In this document: positions 24,715-32,947 of the stretch, in pieces
Position numbering within the stretch: position 1 is the first letter of the stretch
Layout of the letters: the number at the start of each line of letters is the position of its first letter
Assembly (NCBI RefSeq): GCF_014650675.1
Contig: NZ_BMVK01000006.1
Location: forward strand, 124,001-188,000
Length of the DNA: 64,000 nucleotides
Direction: 5' to 3'
DNA from: Streptomyces anulatus
GTDB taxonomy: Bacteria > Actinomycetota > Actinomycetes > Streptomycetales > Streptomycetaceae
Notes under the pieces: model-generated
What the model saw: the letters and a program-made list of their open reading frames with translations, nothing else
Told to the model about the DNA's origin: nothing
Databases searched by the model: none
Translations under genes and position numbers: made by a program

Positions 24715-26385
24715 GTGGCCAACGACGGATTCGACTTCTCACCCGGGGCCCAGATCCCGATCCAGGGCTCGGGCGGCCAGACCGTGGCGACCAATGCCCT
24801 GGCCTCGGCGGCATACAGGGACAGTCCGGTGGAGACGATCCTCGACGCCAACAGCGAGTGGCACAAATCGGCGGTGAAGGCGGGCTCCTCGAAACTCTTC
24901 AAGTCCGACTACTTCAAGCCGAATCTCGGCGAGGCGTTCGCCCGTGCCGTCCAGGAGCGGATGCTCGGCGGCGCCCGCAAGGCGCTCATCCAGTCCTTCG
25001 GCACGGACCCGCAGACCGTGGTGGAGCACTGCCTGTCGGCGAACAACCTGCGCAAGGCCCGTGACACCCGGCTCACCCTGGTGACCGTGGTGTTCGGTGT
25101 CCTGTTCCTGCCCGGCATGCTGGCCTGGGTGATCGCCTTCCGGATCCGGGACGCGCTCAACAAGTCCAAGGACACGGCGTTCCGCGCGGTCGGCACGGTG
25201 CTCCTGGCGGCCTTCGGGATCGGCGCGCTGGTCCTGATGGTCAAGCTCCCCCTGGACGGGCTGCTCGCGCTCTACGTCCGGGGCGCGCTCGTCGCCCCGG
25301 TGATCGGCTGGCTTATCGCCAAGCGGATCGCGGAGACCTCGGCCAAGGACATGCGGGCCCGCTGGGACGGTCTTCTCTCCGGCACCGGGGTGATCGCGAA
25401 GATCCCCGAGGCGGTGCCGAAGAACCCCAACGAGACCGCGCGCGAGGCGCTGCGCCAGGGGCTGGAGAAGCTCTCGGCCGAGCAGCAGTCGAACGCCGTC
25501 TTCTACGCCGGGCCCAAGGGCGTCCTCGGGATGGGCACCCGCTGGGGCAGCTGGCAGCTGGCCGAGGAGCTGCACCCCAAGGACCCGACGAAGGAGATCC
25601 ACCAGTTCCGCAGCTGGGACCTGATCCGGATCATCCACGACCAGCTGAAGATGCTGGAGCGCGGGCCGCTGAACACGGGCGGCTTCCCGAAGCCGGACGT
25701 GAAGCACTGGATCGTCTCGCCCATCGGGGAGGGCGCCGACTCCGTCACGCGTCCCGAGGGGGAGGACGTCGCCACCTTCCAGGTGAAGCCCCACGAGATA
25801 CAGCGGATCTGCAACCACCAGCAGTTCGGCAGCGGTGACCGGCACTACCTGGGCGTCCAGTTCACCCTGTGGGACGGCCAGTTGGTGATCACCATGATGA
25901 TCACCGTCACCGTGCTCCACGAGACGCTGCGCATCGAGGTCACGGGCCATGCGCTGGGGCCGGTGCACGGGCTGTTCCTCTCCAAGCCTGCGGCGAAGAC
26001 GAAGACGGTCAACAAGACCGTCCGCTTCTGGGAGACCCGGGACATCCAGCTGGCGCTGGTGGACGCGAAGGAGGTCGTCCGGCTCGCCCTGCGGGCCCCC
26101 CTCACCTGGTATCCGCCGCTGCTGGACTACCTGGGCGGGAAGATCGTGCTGCCCGAGCCGTTCGGGCTGCGGCACGCGTGGGCGGCCAAGCCGTGGAACC
26201 ACCGCTTCATGGCGGACGACGCGATGCGCGCCGCCACCCCGGTGCTGCGGGCCGTCCACACGGCGGCGATGCGCGTCCTCGCGGAGAACGGCGTCGACAC
26301 GGAGCGCTTCGACAACCGCTCGTCGATACTGAGCGGCCTCGTCCAGGACCCGGCCCCGCGCAAGGCCGACGTCTACGACGCGTAG
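24715..26385 (+). CDS. Conserved membrane protein of unknown function
   Basis: A 556-aa protein I do not recognise. It begins ANDGFDFSPGAQIPIQGSGGQ, then has an amphipathic region with paired hydrophobic spans near residues 120-142 and 160-220 (three or four segments), and a soluble C-terminal half of about 320 residues with several conserved-looking aromatic motifs (FYAGPKG, HYLGVQFTLWDG, PLTWYPPLLDYLGG). No catalytic motif is evident. I chose GTG 24715 after GGGGGCGACAG; an in-frame TTG at 24670 would add 15 residues. It is followed by a 52-bp perfect palindrome shared with the convergent HIT gene. The base composition matches its neighbours. Confidence 0.75.
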   Translation: MANDGFDFSPGAQIPIQGSGGQTVATNALASAAYRDSPVETILDANSEWHKSAVKAGSSKLFKSDYFKPNLGEAFARAVQERMLGGARKALIQSFGTDPQTVVEHCLSANNLRKARDTRLTLVTVVFGVLFLPGMLAWVIAFRIRDALNKSKDTAFRAVGTVLLAAFGIGALVLMVKLPLDGLLALYVRGALVAPVIGWLIAKRIAETSAKDMRARWDGLLSGTGVIAKIPEAVPKNPNETAREALRQGLEKLSAEQQSNAVFYAGPKGVLGMGTRWGSWQLAEELHPKDPTKEIHQFRSWDLIRIIHDQLKMLERGPLNTGGFPKPDVKHWIVSPIGEGADSVTRPEGEDVATFQVKPHEIQRICNHQQFGSGDRHYLGVQFTLWDGQLVITMMITVTVLHETLRIEVTGHALGPVHGLFLSKPAAKTKTVNKTVRFWETRDIQLALVDAKEVVRLALRAPLTWYPPLLDYLGGKIVLPEPFGLRHAWAAKPWNHRFMADDAMRAATPVLRAVHTAAMRVLAENGVDTERFDNRSSILSGLVQDPAPRKADVYDA

Positions 26386-26391
26386 GCAGGA

Positions 26392-26443
26392 ACGGTACGG
26401 GGAAGGGGGAGGCCCGGCCGGGCCTCCCCCTTCCCCGTACCGT
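26392..26443. terminator. 52-bp perfect palindrome between two convergent genes
   Basis: 26392-26417 is the exact reverse complement of 26418-26443 (26-bp arms, no spacer). It sits 6 bp after one stop codon and 2 bp before the other, so it can serve both strands. Confidence 0.85.
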
Positions 26444-26445
26444 GC

Positions 26446-27009
26446 TCAGCGGGCCGGCAGCTCACCCGCAGGCCAGGCGTCGGCCAGCATCGCCCGGGTG
26501 TCGCCGAGCAGCTGGGGCAGCACCTTGGTGTGACCGATGACCGGCATGAAGTTGGTGTCCCCGCCCCAGCGCGGCACCAGATGCTGATGCAGATGCGCGG
26601 CGATCCCCGCACCGGCCACGGAGCCCTGGTTCATGCCGATGTTGAAGCCGTGCGCCCCGGAGGCCGCCCGCAGCGCGACCATCGCCCGCTTGGTGAAGTC
26701 CGCCAGCTCCGCCGTCTCCGGGCCGTCCAGCTCGGTGTAGTCGGCCACATGACGGTAGGGGACGACCATGAGGTGACCGCCGTTGTACGGATACAGGTTC
26801 AGCACCGCGTAGACGTGCTCGCCGCGCGCCACGAGCAGCCCGTCCTCGTCGGATTTCGCGGGGATCGAACAGAACGGACAGCCGTCCTCGGCGCCCGGGC
26901 CGCTCGGCTTGTTCTCGCCCTGGATGTACGCCATCCGGTGGGGAGTCCACAGGCGCTGGAATGCGTCGGGCGTCCCCACGCCGATCTGCTGCTCCGGCTC
27001 ACTCGTCAT
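26446..27009 (-). CDS. HIT-domain nucleotide phosphorylase/hydrolase (Ap4A phosphorylase-like)
   Basis: A 187-aa histidine-triad protein with the motif HLHQHLVPRW near residue 140, a zinc-type CPFC pair (about 44-47) and the conserved TPHRMAYIQGE start. The same gene sits next to pgsA1, the PIM acyltransferase and pimA in mycobacteria, where the orthologue acts on diadenosine polyphosphates; activity here is inferred from that similarity. ATG 27009 is the likely start, with ATG 27021 an alternative 4 residues earlier; neither has a strong Shine-Dalgarno. It is separated from pgsA by two plus-strand genes. Confidence 0.9.
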   Translation of the reverse strand: MTSEPEQQIGVGTPDAFQRLWTPHRMAYIQGENKPSGPGAEDGCPFCSIPAKSDEDGLLVARGEHVYAVLNLYPYNGGHLMVVPYRHVADYTELDGPETAELADFTKRAMVALRAASGAHGFNIGMNQGSVAGAGIAAHLHQHLVPRWGGDTNFMPVIGHTKVLPQLLGDTRAMLADAWPAGELPAR

Positions 27010-27087
27010 GCCGATCAGCATATTGCGTCACCCCGGCGGAGCGTGTCGCCGGGGCCGCACCGCTCGGCCGCCCGCGATGCTGAGGCG

Positions 27088-27765
27088 ATGAGCGACCGAC
27101 CCGCCTCCGATCCACCCGCCCGGCTGACCCGCTGGGAGCAGCGCACGGAGGTTCCGCTCTTCGCCGCGGGGCTGCTCTTCCTGGCCGGGTACGCGGTCCG
27201 GGTACTGACCCCGCACGACGACGAACCCTGGAACGACCTCGCCCTGATCCTCGTCTGGTCGACCTGGCTGCTGTTCCTCGTGGACTACGGGACACGGCTG
27301 CGGCTCAGCGGACTGGGAGCGCGCTTTGTGCGTGTGCACTGGCTCGACACCCTGGTCCTGCTGCTGCCCCTGCTGCGCCCGCTGCGCATGGTCAAGGTGT
27401 ACACGGCGGTGCAGCAACGCCGTGACCGCCCACGGCTCAGCCTGTACGCGCGGGTGATGTCGTACGCGAGCCTGACCGCCGCCCTGCTCGGTTTCGCCGC
27501 CTCGCTCGCGGTCTACCACCTGGAGCACACGGCCCCCGACGCCTCCATCCGCACCTTCGGGGACGCGGTGTGGTGGGCGTGCGCGACGCTCACGACGGTC
27601 GGTTACGGGGACGCCACGCCGGTCACGTTCTGGGGCCGGACGGTCGCGACGGGGCTGATGGCCGGCGGCCTGGCGCTGCTCGGCGCGGTCACGGGGTCGT
27701 TCTCGTCCTGGCTGATCCAGGTGTTCACCCGGGAGGACGAGAAACGGCCCCCGGAGCGCGGGTAG
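27088..27765 (+). CDS. Potassium channel family protein (six-transmembrane type)
   Basis: A 225-aa channel subunit. Hydrophobic spans: about 22-40, 50-66, 84-99, 125-144, a pore helix/filter with TTVGYGD at 169-175, and a last span at about 185-205. The basic helix PLLRPLRMVKVYTAVQQRR (95-112) resembles a short voltage-sensor S4 or S4-S5 linker, but arginines are fewer than in classical Kv channels, so gating is uncertain. There is no cytoplasmic RCK/TrkA_N domain. ATG 27088 has TGAGG upstream. It lies between HIT (minus) and thrS (minus), and its stop is inside the terminator stem. Confidence 0.9.
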   Translation: MSDRPASDPPARLTRWEQRTEVPLFAAGLLFLAGYAVRVLTPHDDEPWNDLALILVWSTWLLFLVDYGTRLRLSGLGARFVRVHWLDTLVLLLPLLRPLRMVKVYTAVQQRRDRPRLSLYARVMSYASLTAALLGFAASLAVYHLEHTAPDASIRTFGDAVWWACATLTTVGYGDATPVTFWGRTVATGLMAGGLALLGAVTGSFSSWLIQVFTREDEKRPPERG

Positions 27766-27782
27766 CGCTCCGGGGGCCGTTT
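27742..27782. terminator. Bidirectional terminator between K+ channel gene and thrS
   Basis: 18-bp perfect stem (27742-27759 with 27765-27782), 5-nt loop, AAA at one end and TTT at the other. The left arm is within the last codons of the channel gene. Confidence 0.85.
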
Positions 27783-27794
27783 CCGCGTGACGGA

Positions 27795-29771
27795 TCAGAC
27801 CTGTACGCGGTCCTCGACGGCCTTCGCGATCTTGGCGAGGGCCTCGTCGGCCGGGATGCCGTTCTCCTGCGAACCGTCGCGGTAGCGGAAGGAGACGGCG
27901 CCGTTGGCCATGTCCTCGTCGCCAGCGATGATCATGAAGGGCACCTTGGCCTTCTGCTGGTTGCGGATCTTCTTCTGCATCCGGTCGGAGGACGCGTCCA
28001 CGTCCACCCGCAGCCCCTGCTTGCGCGCCTTGGCGGCGAACTCCTGGAGGTAGGGGATGTGGGCGTCGCCGATCGGGATGCCGACGGCCTGGACCGGGGC
28101 GAGCCAGACCGGGAACGCGCCCGCGTAGTGCTCCAGGAGCACGGCGAAGAAGCGCTCGATGGAGCCGAACAGGGCACGGTGGATCATGACCGGGCGCTGC
28201 TTGGAGCCGTCGGGCCCGGTGTACTCCAGGTCGAAGCGCTCCGGCAGGTTGAAGTCGAGCTGCACGGTCGACATCTGCCAGGTGCGGCCGATGGCGTCCT
28301 TGCACTGCACGGAGATCTTCGGTCCGTAGAACGCGGCGCCGCCCGGGTCCGGGACCAGGGGCAGGCCCTGCTTCTCGGCGACCTGACGCAGGGTCTCGGT
28401 GGCCTCTTCCCAGGTCTCGTCGGAGCCGACGTACTTCTCCGGGTCCTTGGTGGAGAGCTCCAGGTAGAAGTCGGTGAGCCCGTAGTCGCGGAGCAGGTTC
28501 AGCACGAAGGTGAGCGTGCGGTCGAGCTCCTCCGCCATCTGCTCCTTGGTGCAGTAGATGTGCGCGTCGTCCTGCGTGAAGCCGCGCGAGCGGGTCAGGC
28601 CGTGCACGACGCCCGACTTCTCGTACCGGTACACGGTGCCGAACTCGAAGAGGCGCAGCGGCAGTTCGCGGTAGGAGCGGCCGCGCGCGTCGAAGATCAG
28701 GTTGTGCATCGGGCAGTTCATCGGCTTGAGGTAGTAGTCCACCCCGTCGTCGAGCTGCATGGGCGGGTACATGCCGTCGGCGTACCAGTCCAGGTGGCCG
28801 GACTTCTCGAAGAGCTTGCCCTTGGTGGCGTGCGGGCTGTAGACGAACTCGTAGCCCTCCTCCTCGTGACGGCGGCGCGAGTAGTCCTCCATGGCCCGGC
28901 GGATGACGCCGCCCTTGGGGTGGAAGACCGCGAGGCCGGGGCCGATCTCGTCGGGGAAGGAGAAGAGGTCCAGCTCGTTGCCGAGCTTGCGGTGGTCGCG
29001 CTTGGCGGCCTCCTCCAGGAACTCCAGGTGCGCCTTCAGCTCGTCCTTGGTCGGCCAGGCGGTGCCGTAGATGCGCTGGAGCATCGGGTTCTTCTCGCTG
29101 CCGCGCCAGTACGCGGCGGCGTTGCGCATCAGCTTGAACGCCGGGATGAACCGGGTGGTGGGCAGGTGCGGACCCCGGCAGAGGTCCTTCCAGCACAGGT
29201 CGCCGGTCTTCGGGTCGAGGTTGTCGTAGATGGTCAGCTCGCCGCCGCCCACCTCGACGTCCGCGCCGTCGTCGGAGGAGGCGGAGCCCTTGATGCCGAT
29301 GAGCTCCAGCTTGTACGGCTCGTCGGCCAGTTCCTCTCGGGCGGCCTCGTCGGAGACCACGCGGCGGGAGAACTTCTGGCCCCGCTTCTGGATCTCCTGC
29401 ATCTTCTTCTCGACGGCCTTGAGGTCCTCGGGCGTGAACGGCTTCTCGACGTCGAAGTCGTAGTAGAAGCCGTCCTTGACCGGCGGGCCGATGCCGAGCT
29501 TGGCGTCGGGGAAGAGCTCCTGCACGGCCTGGGCCATGACGTGCGCGGTGGAGTGGCGCAGGATGTTCAGGCCGTCCTCGGAGGAGATCTCCACCGGCTC
29601 GACGCTCTCGCCGTCCTGGAGCTCGTAGGAGAGGTCCTTCAGCTCGCCGCCGATGCGCGCGGCGACGACGGTGCGCTGACCGGGGAAGAGCTCGCCGGCC
29701 GTCGTGCCCGTCGTCACCACGTGCTCTTCCCGCTCGGAATCGCGTTGGATGATCACACGGACGTCTGACAC
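27795..29771 (-). CDS. thrS: Threonyl-tRNA synthetase
   Basis: Class II synthetase of 658 aa. Domains: N-terminal TGS (1-64), a second additional (editing) domain with the HxxxH metal-like motif HSTAHVMAQ (about 73-81) and CRGPHLP, then the catalytic core with YYLKPMNCPMHN (zinc-binding cysteine), the YRYEKSGVVHGLTRSRGFTQDDAH motif 2 region, and a C-terminal anticodon-binding domain (about 560-655). Start GTG 29771 has AGGAGAG 7 bases upstream. No T-box is evident in the 100 bp before it. Being next to HIT on the minus strand, with the K+ channel interposed, it continues the mycobacterial thrS-HIT-pgsA order. Confidence 0.98.
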   Translation of the reverse strand: MSDVRVIIQRDSEREEHVVTTGTTAGELFPGQRTVVAARIGGELKDLSYELQDGESVEPVEISSEDGLNILRHSTAHVMAQAVQELFPDAKLGIGPPVKDGFYYDFDVEKPFTPEDLKAVEKKMQEIQKRGQKFSRRVVSDEAAREELADEPYKLELIGIKGSASSDDGADVEVGGGELTIYDNLDPKTGDLCWKDLCRGPHLPTTRFIPAFKLMRNAAAYWRGSEKNPMLQRIYGTAWPTKDELKAHLEFLEEAAKRDHRKLGNELDLFSFPDEIGPGLAVFHPKGGVIRRAMEDYSRRRHEEEGYEFVYSPHATKGKLFEKSGHLDWYADGMYPPMQLDDGVDYYLKPMNCPMHNLIFDARGRSYRELPLRLFEFGTVYRYEKSGVVHGLTRSRGFTQDDAHIYCTKEQMAEELDRTLTFVLNLLRDYGLTDFYLELSTKDPEKYVGSDETWEEATETLRQVAEKQGLPLVPDPGGAAFYGPKISVQCKDAIGRTWQMSTVQLDFNLPERFDLEYTGPDGSKQRPVMIHRALFGSIERFFAVLLEHYAGAFPVWLAPVQAVGIPIGDAHIPYLQEFAAKARKQGLRVDVDASSDRMQKKIRNQQKAKVPFMIIAGDEDMANGAVSFRYRDGSQENGIPADEALAKIAKAVEDRVQV

Positions 29772-29872
29772 CGGTCTCTCCTGACTGAGGGGGTTGCCTG
29801 TCTTCGTATTGCCTAGGCAAGGCGAATCGTACCGAGCCGTACGCCCCCGACGCGAACGCCTTCCGGGCAGCC

Positions 29873-31123
29873 CTACGCCTCCTCCCCCGCGCACGCCTCC
29901 TCGAAGTAGTCCACGTTCTCCTGGAGTGCCTTCATCAGCCGGTCCCGCTCGGCCTCGTCGACCTGGACGGGCGCGACCTGCGAGGCCCCGGTGAGCCGCC
30001 GGAAGCCGCCCCGGTTCTCCAGCCGCCCCTCCACCCGCAGCGGCAGCCCGACCAGATGGGCGTGGCCCGCGATGCGGTACGCCTCCTCGTCCAGCTCCAC
30101 CCGGACATGCGCGACCTCGGCCCCGGCCAGTACCCGCAGCCGTACGATCCCGGCGCCGCGCGGCCCCGAGCGGCGCAGCCGGACCACCGCGCCGGTCAGC
30201 CGCACCTGCACGGCGGGTTCGTCGCGGAGGTAGCGGGCTCCGGCGGCTCTCAGGGCGGGCAGGTCGCCCGGGGAGAACTCGACGGGCGCGGGGCGGGCCG
30301 GGCAGCCGTCCGGGGCGCCCGCGGCGGGCGCCCACCGCAGGTCGATCCCGGCCCCCTCGGAGCCGCGCACCAGGGCGATCAGCGCCTCGGTCAGCTCCCG
30401 GCCGACGCCCGCCGCGACCGCGCTGTCGAAGGCCTCCATGCCGCCGGTGGCCCGCTGGTAGTCCACCGCCTCGCGGGTGGCGTGCAGGGCGTGGCAGAGC
30501 CGCACGGCGACGGCGCGGCCGGAGTCGACGGGGACGTACGCGGTGAGGCTCCGGCCGCCCGCTCCGGGCCCGATCAGGGCGTCGTCCAGGGCGGCGCGTG
30601 CTTTCCGGCGGTGCCGGGCCCCGTGGTAGCCGGCCCGGCCGCGTGCCGCGAGGGCGCCGGCCATGAGGACCTGCCGGGCGGCCGAGCGCAGCTCCTCCGC
30701 CTCGGTCCAGCCCGAGGCGCCCGCGGCTCCGGCCGCCGACTCGGGGACCTCGCGCCACCAGCGGATCTCGTCGCTGGGCACGGTGAGGGAGACCAGGATG
30801 TCGCGGGCGGAGGGGTCGGGGCTGCGGCCCAGGGCGAGAAGGGCCTCCTCGATCAGTTCCCCGCTGTCGGGAAAGGCCGCGCTCTCGGGCACCAGCAGGC
30901 TCGTCGTCCCGGCGGATCCGGGCGGGGTCCAGCGACCGTAGCGTCCCGGCGCTCCGCCGCGCCGCTGCCAGCCGTGCCGGTGCAGGAGGGCCCCGAGGAC
31001 GGCGGGGTCGGGCAGTTCCTCACCGGCCCCGGCCAGGGGCGGGGGCCCGGGGCGGGCGGTGGGGTGCGAGCGGGCGGCGGGCAGTCCCGCTCCTCCCGTG
31101 GGCTCGTCCATCGACCGGTGCAT
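29873..31123 (-). CDS. Hypothetical protein coupled to the DUF4365 gene
   Basis: A 416-aa protein without membrane segments or signal peptide that I cannot assign. It is Ala/Arg/Gly-rich, and its last third contains an alternating strand pattern (GIVRLRVLAGAEVAHVRVEL, then LPLRVEGRLENRGGFRRLTG) compatible with a beta-barrel or OB-like fold, ending with a short acidic helix. ATG 31123 follows GGAGGGAG and overlaps the stop of the DUF4365 gene by one base (TGATG), so the two are translationally coupled and probably act together. thrS starts 100 bp downstream. Codon usage is normal for the region, so I see no sign of recent transfer. Confidence 0.7.
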   Translation of the reverse strand: MHRSMDEPTGGAGLPAARSHPTARPGPPPLAGAGEELPDPAVLGALLHRHGWQRRGGAPGRYGRWTPPGSAGTTSLLVPESAAFPDSGELIEEALLALGRSPDPSARDILVSLTVPSDEIRWWREVPESAAGAAGASGWTEAEELRSAARQVLMAGALAARGRAGYHGARHRRKARAALDDALIGPGAGGRSLTAYVPVDSGRAVAVRLCHALHATREAVDYQRATGGMEAFDSAVAAGVGRELTEALIALVRGSEGAGIDLRWAPAAGAPDGCPARPAPVEFSPGDLPALRAAGARYLRDEPAVQVRLTGAVVRLRRSGPRGAGIVRLRVLAGAEVAHVRVELDEEAYRIAGHAHLVGLPLRVEGRLENRGGFRRLTGASQVAPVQVDEAERDRLMKALQENVDYFEEACAGEEA

Positions 31124-31719
31124 CAGGGTCTCCCTCCGGCCCCGACCCGGGCCATGATGTCGCAGAGTGCGCGGTCGTCGAAGATCCGCGAGGTCGGGAT
31201 GCGCACAGTGGTCCGGTACCGGCCCGTCACCGCGTGGCCGGCCAGGTTGGTCCAGTAGCAGCAGTGGCGCAGGTCGAGGCCCCCGGGCCCGGCGCGCAGC
31301 CAGTCGTCCTGGCTGCGGGGCACGATCATCACGACCAGGATCTTGTGCACCGACACCGGGGTGCGGGCGAGTTTGACGAGGTGGGCGTTGTCCAGCGTGA
31401 AGGAGAACGCCCCGCCCGCCGGGTGCGGCGGTATCTGGTAGGTGCACTTGAGCTGCACCTTGATGGTCACTTCGTCGTCGACGGTGTGGGCCGGGGCGCC
31501 GTGGCTGACGTGCCAGTCGATGCCGTTGTCGGGGAAGGGCTGGGACAGGGAGCATCCCGCCGCCGCCGCGACGGCGTGCAGATAGCCCACCTGAAGGGTC
31601 TCCATGCAGGCGGTGGTGGCGAGGGAGCCGCGCAGCGGCGTGTCGAGCTGCTGCGGCAGCCGCGGCCCGGGGGCCTCGGCGCGGGCGGTTCCCCCGGGGT
31701 CGGGCTGCGCGAGCGCCAT
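31123..31719 (-). CDS. DUF4365 domain protein (PD-(D/E)XK nuclease-like)
   Basis: A 198-aa protein matching DUF4365: after a Pro/Ala-rich start it has ACMETLQVGYLHAVAAAAG (37-55), GIDWHVSHG (66-74) and TIKVQLKCTYQ (85-95), then LVKLARTPVSVHKILVVMIVP. D68 with Q89-x-K91 is compatible with the PD-(D/E)XK metal-binding core, the fold to which I recall DUF4365 being assigned; a nuclease activity is not shown. ATG 31719 is the start I prefer over the upstream in-frame codon at 31812, because the region between contains the divergent promoter. First gene of a coupled pair. Confidence 0.8.
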   Translation of the reverse strand: MALAQPDPGGTARAEAPGPRLPQQLDTPLRGSLATTACMETLQVGYLHAVAAAAGCSLSQPFPDNGIDWHVSHGAPAHTVDDEVTIKVQLKCTYQIPPHPAGGAFSFTLDNAHLVKLARTPVSVHKILVVMIVPRSQDDWLRAGPGGLDLRHCCYWTNLAGHAVTGRYRTTVRIPTSRIFDDRALCDIMARVGAGGRP

Positions 31720-31946
31720 GGCTCCGTGTGCCTTCCGGGCGTGCCGATCGATGGCAGGTGGCCTGCCGGCGGGGTGTCGTGGGCTGGACGAATCGACGGA
31801 CGTCGGCAGCAACTTCCCGGCGCCTCAACTGTGTTGTCACCGCATCGGACCGCCCGCAAACGGCGTATCAGGCAAACAGCCCGGGTATCACCGATATCGG
31901 GCAGAGGAATCACTCCATCTGCCGTGCGGGTGCGAGGAGTTCGGGG

Positions 31947-32672
31947 ATGATGCACTGGTTCGAGGGGCCACTGGCCGCTTTTGACACGGAGACGACGGGC
32001 GTGGACGTCGAGCGGGACCGGATCGTTTCGGCCGCTCTCGTCGCGCAGGACACCGCGGGCGGTCGCGTCCGCGTCACGCGCTGGCTGGTCAATCCGGGGG
32101 TTCCGGTCCCGCCGGGGGCGACCGAGATCCACGGTCTGACCGACGATCACCTTCAGCGCAACGGGCGTTGGCCCGCCCCGGTGATGGACGAGATAGCCCG
32201 GGCCCTGGCGGAGAGCTGTGCGACGGGCCGGCCGCTGGTCGTGATGAACGCTCCCTTCGATCTGACGCTGCTGGACCGGGAGCTGAAGCGGCATCGGGCG
32301 TCGTCGCTGGCCGGGTATCTCGACGGGGTGCCGATGCGGGTGGTGGACCCGAGGGTGCTGGACAAGCATCTGGACCGCTACCGCAAGGGCCGCCGGACGC
32401 TCACGGATCTGTGCGCGAGTTACGAGGTGGTGCTCGACGGAGCCCATGACGCGGCGGCCGACGCGACGGCTTCGCTGGAGCTGGTGCGGGCGGTGTGCCG
32501 GCGCTTCTCGACCCGGCTGGAGCGGCTGTCGCCGTCCGAGCTGCACGCCCTGCAGGCGACCTGGCACGCGGCCCAGGCGCGTGGCCTGGAGGCGTGGTTC
32601 GCGAAGAGCGGGACTCCGGAGAGGGTGGATCCGGCGTGGCCGCTGCGCCCGGAACTGCCCGCGGCGGCCTGA
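31947..32672 (+). CDS. DEDDh-type 3'-5' exonuclease
   Basis: A 241-aa exonuclease-fold protein like the epsilon subunit of DNA polymerase III or DinG-type nucleases. ExoI is DTETTG (13-18), the IHGLTDDHL and NAPFDLTLLDREL (ExoII) segments follow, and ExoIII has GAHDAAADA (H and D of DEDDh). The last 60 residues (LERLSPSELHALQATWHAAQARGLEAWF) form a helical tail. The start is the first of two ATGs (31947/31950) behind GAGGAG. Divergent from the DUF4365 gene and convergent on a tRNA-Val gene. Probably a DNA repair or proofreading nuclease; substrate unknown. Confidence 0.92.
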   Translation: MMHWFEGPLAAFDTETTGVDVERDRIVSAALVAQDTAGGRVRVTRWLVNPGVPVPPGATEIHGLTDDHLQRNGRWPAPVMDEIARALAESCATGRPLVVMNAPFDLTLLDRELKRHRASSLAGYLDGVPMRVVDPRVLDKHLDRYRKGRRTLTDLCASYEVVLDGAHDAAADATASLELVRAVCRRFSTRLERLSPSELHALQATWHAAQARGLEAWFAKSGTPERVDPAWPLRPELPAAA

Positions 32673-32696
32673 GGGATCGAGGGGTGGGGGAATGCG

Positions 32697-32730
32697 AAAG
32701 CCGGTCCGCGTGATGCTGCGGACCGGCTTT
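32697..32730. terminator. Terminator between exonuclease gene and tRNA-Val
   Basis: 13-bp stem (32697-32709 with 32718-32730), 8-nt loop, AAA/TTT ends; lies between converging transcription units. Confidence 0.8.
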
Positions 32731-32736
32731 CCCCGG

Positions 32737-32808
32737 TGGGCGATACTGGGTTCGAACCAGTGACCTCTTCGGTGTGAACGAAGCGCTCTCCCACTGAGCT
32801 AATCGCCC
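32737..32808 (-). tRNA. tRNA-Val (anticodon CAC)
   Basis: 72-nt cloverleaf: acceptor GGGCGAT/ATCGCCC, anticodon stem CTTCG/CGAAG around loop TTCACAC (CAC), T arm ACTGG/CCAGT with TTCGAAC. CCA is not encoded in full. Confidence 0.97.
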
Positions 32809-32821
32809 GGGAACGGGTTGA

Positions 32822-32851
32822 ACCATACAGGGCTCCGCGGGCTTCGTTCAA
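32822..32851 (-). promoter_or_regulatory. Candidate promoter of tRNA-Val(CAC) copy 1
   Basis: Minus strand TTGAAC (32851-32846), 18-bp spacer, TATGGT (32827-32822), 14 bp before the tRNA. Confidence 0.6.
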
Positions 32852-32921
32852 ACTCCTTCCGGTCGGGCCCTACTCAGGGAGCCGCGGCCGGGAAGTGAGT
32901 ATCCGAGCGCATGTACGGGTT

Positions 32922-32939
32922 GTGTGGCCGGGGCCACAC
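32922..32939 (+). promoter_or_regulatory. Inverted repeat just upstream of the giant membrane protein gene
   Basis: GTGTGGCC (32922-32929), 2-bp spacer, GGCCACAC (32932-32939), ending 8 bp before the ATG. It could be an operator or an mRNA hairpin that hides the start. No strong Shine-Dalgarno is visible beside it. Confidence 0.4.
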
Positions 32940-32947
32940 TCCCGTAC

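Noticed and set aside
29772..29872. T-box or other leader before thrS
   Set aside because: Only 100 bp, without the T-box sequence; actinobacterial thrS usually lacks one.
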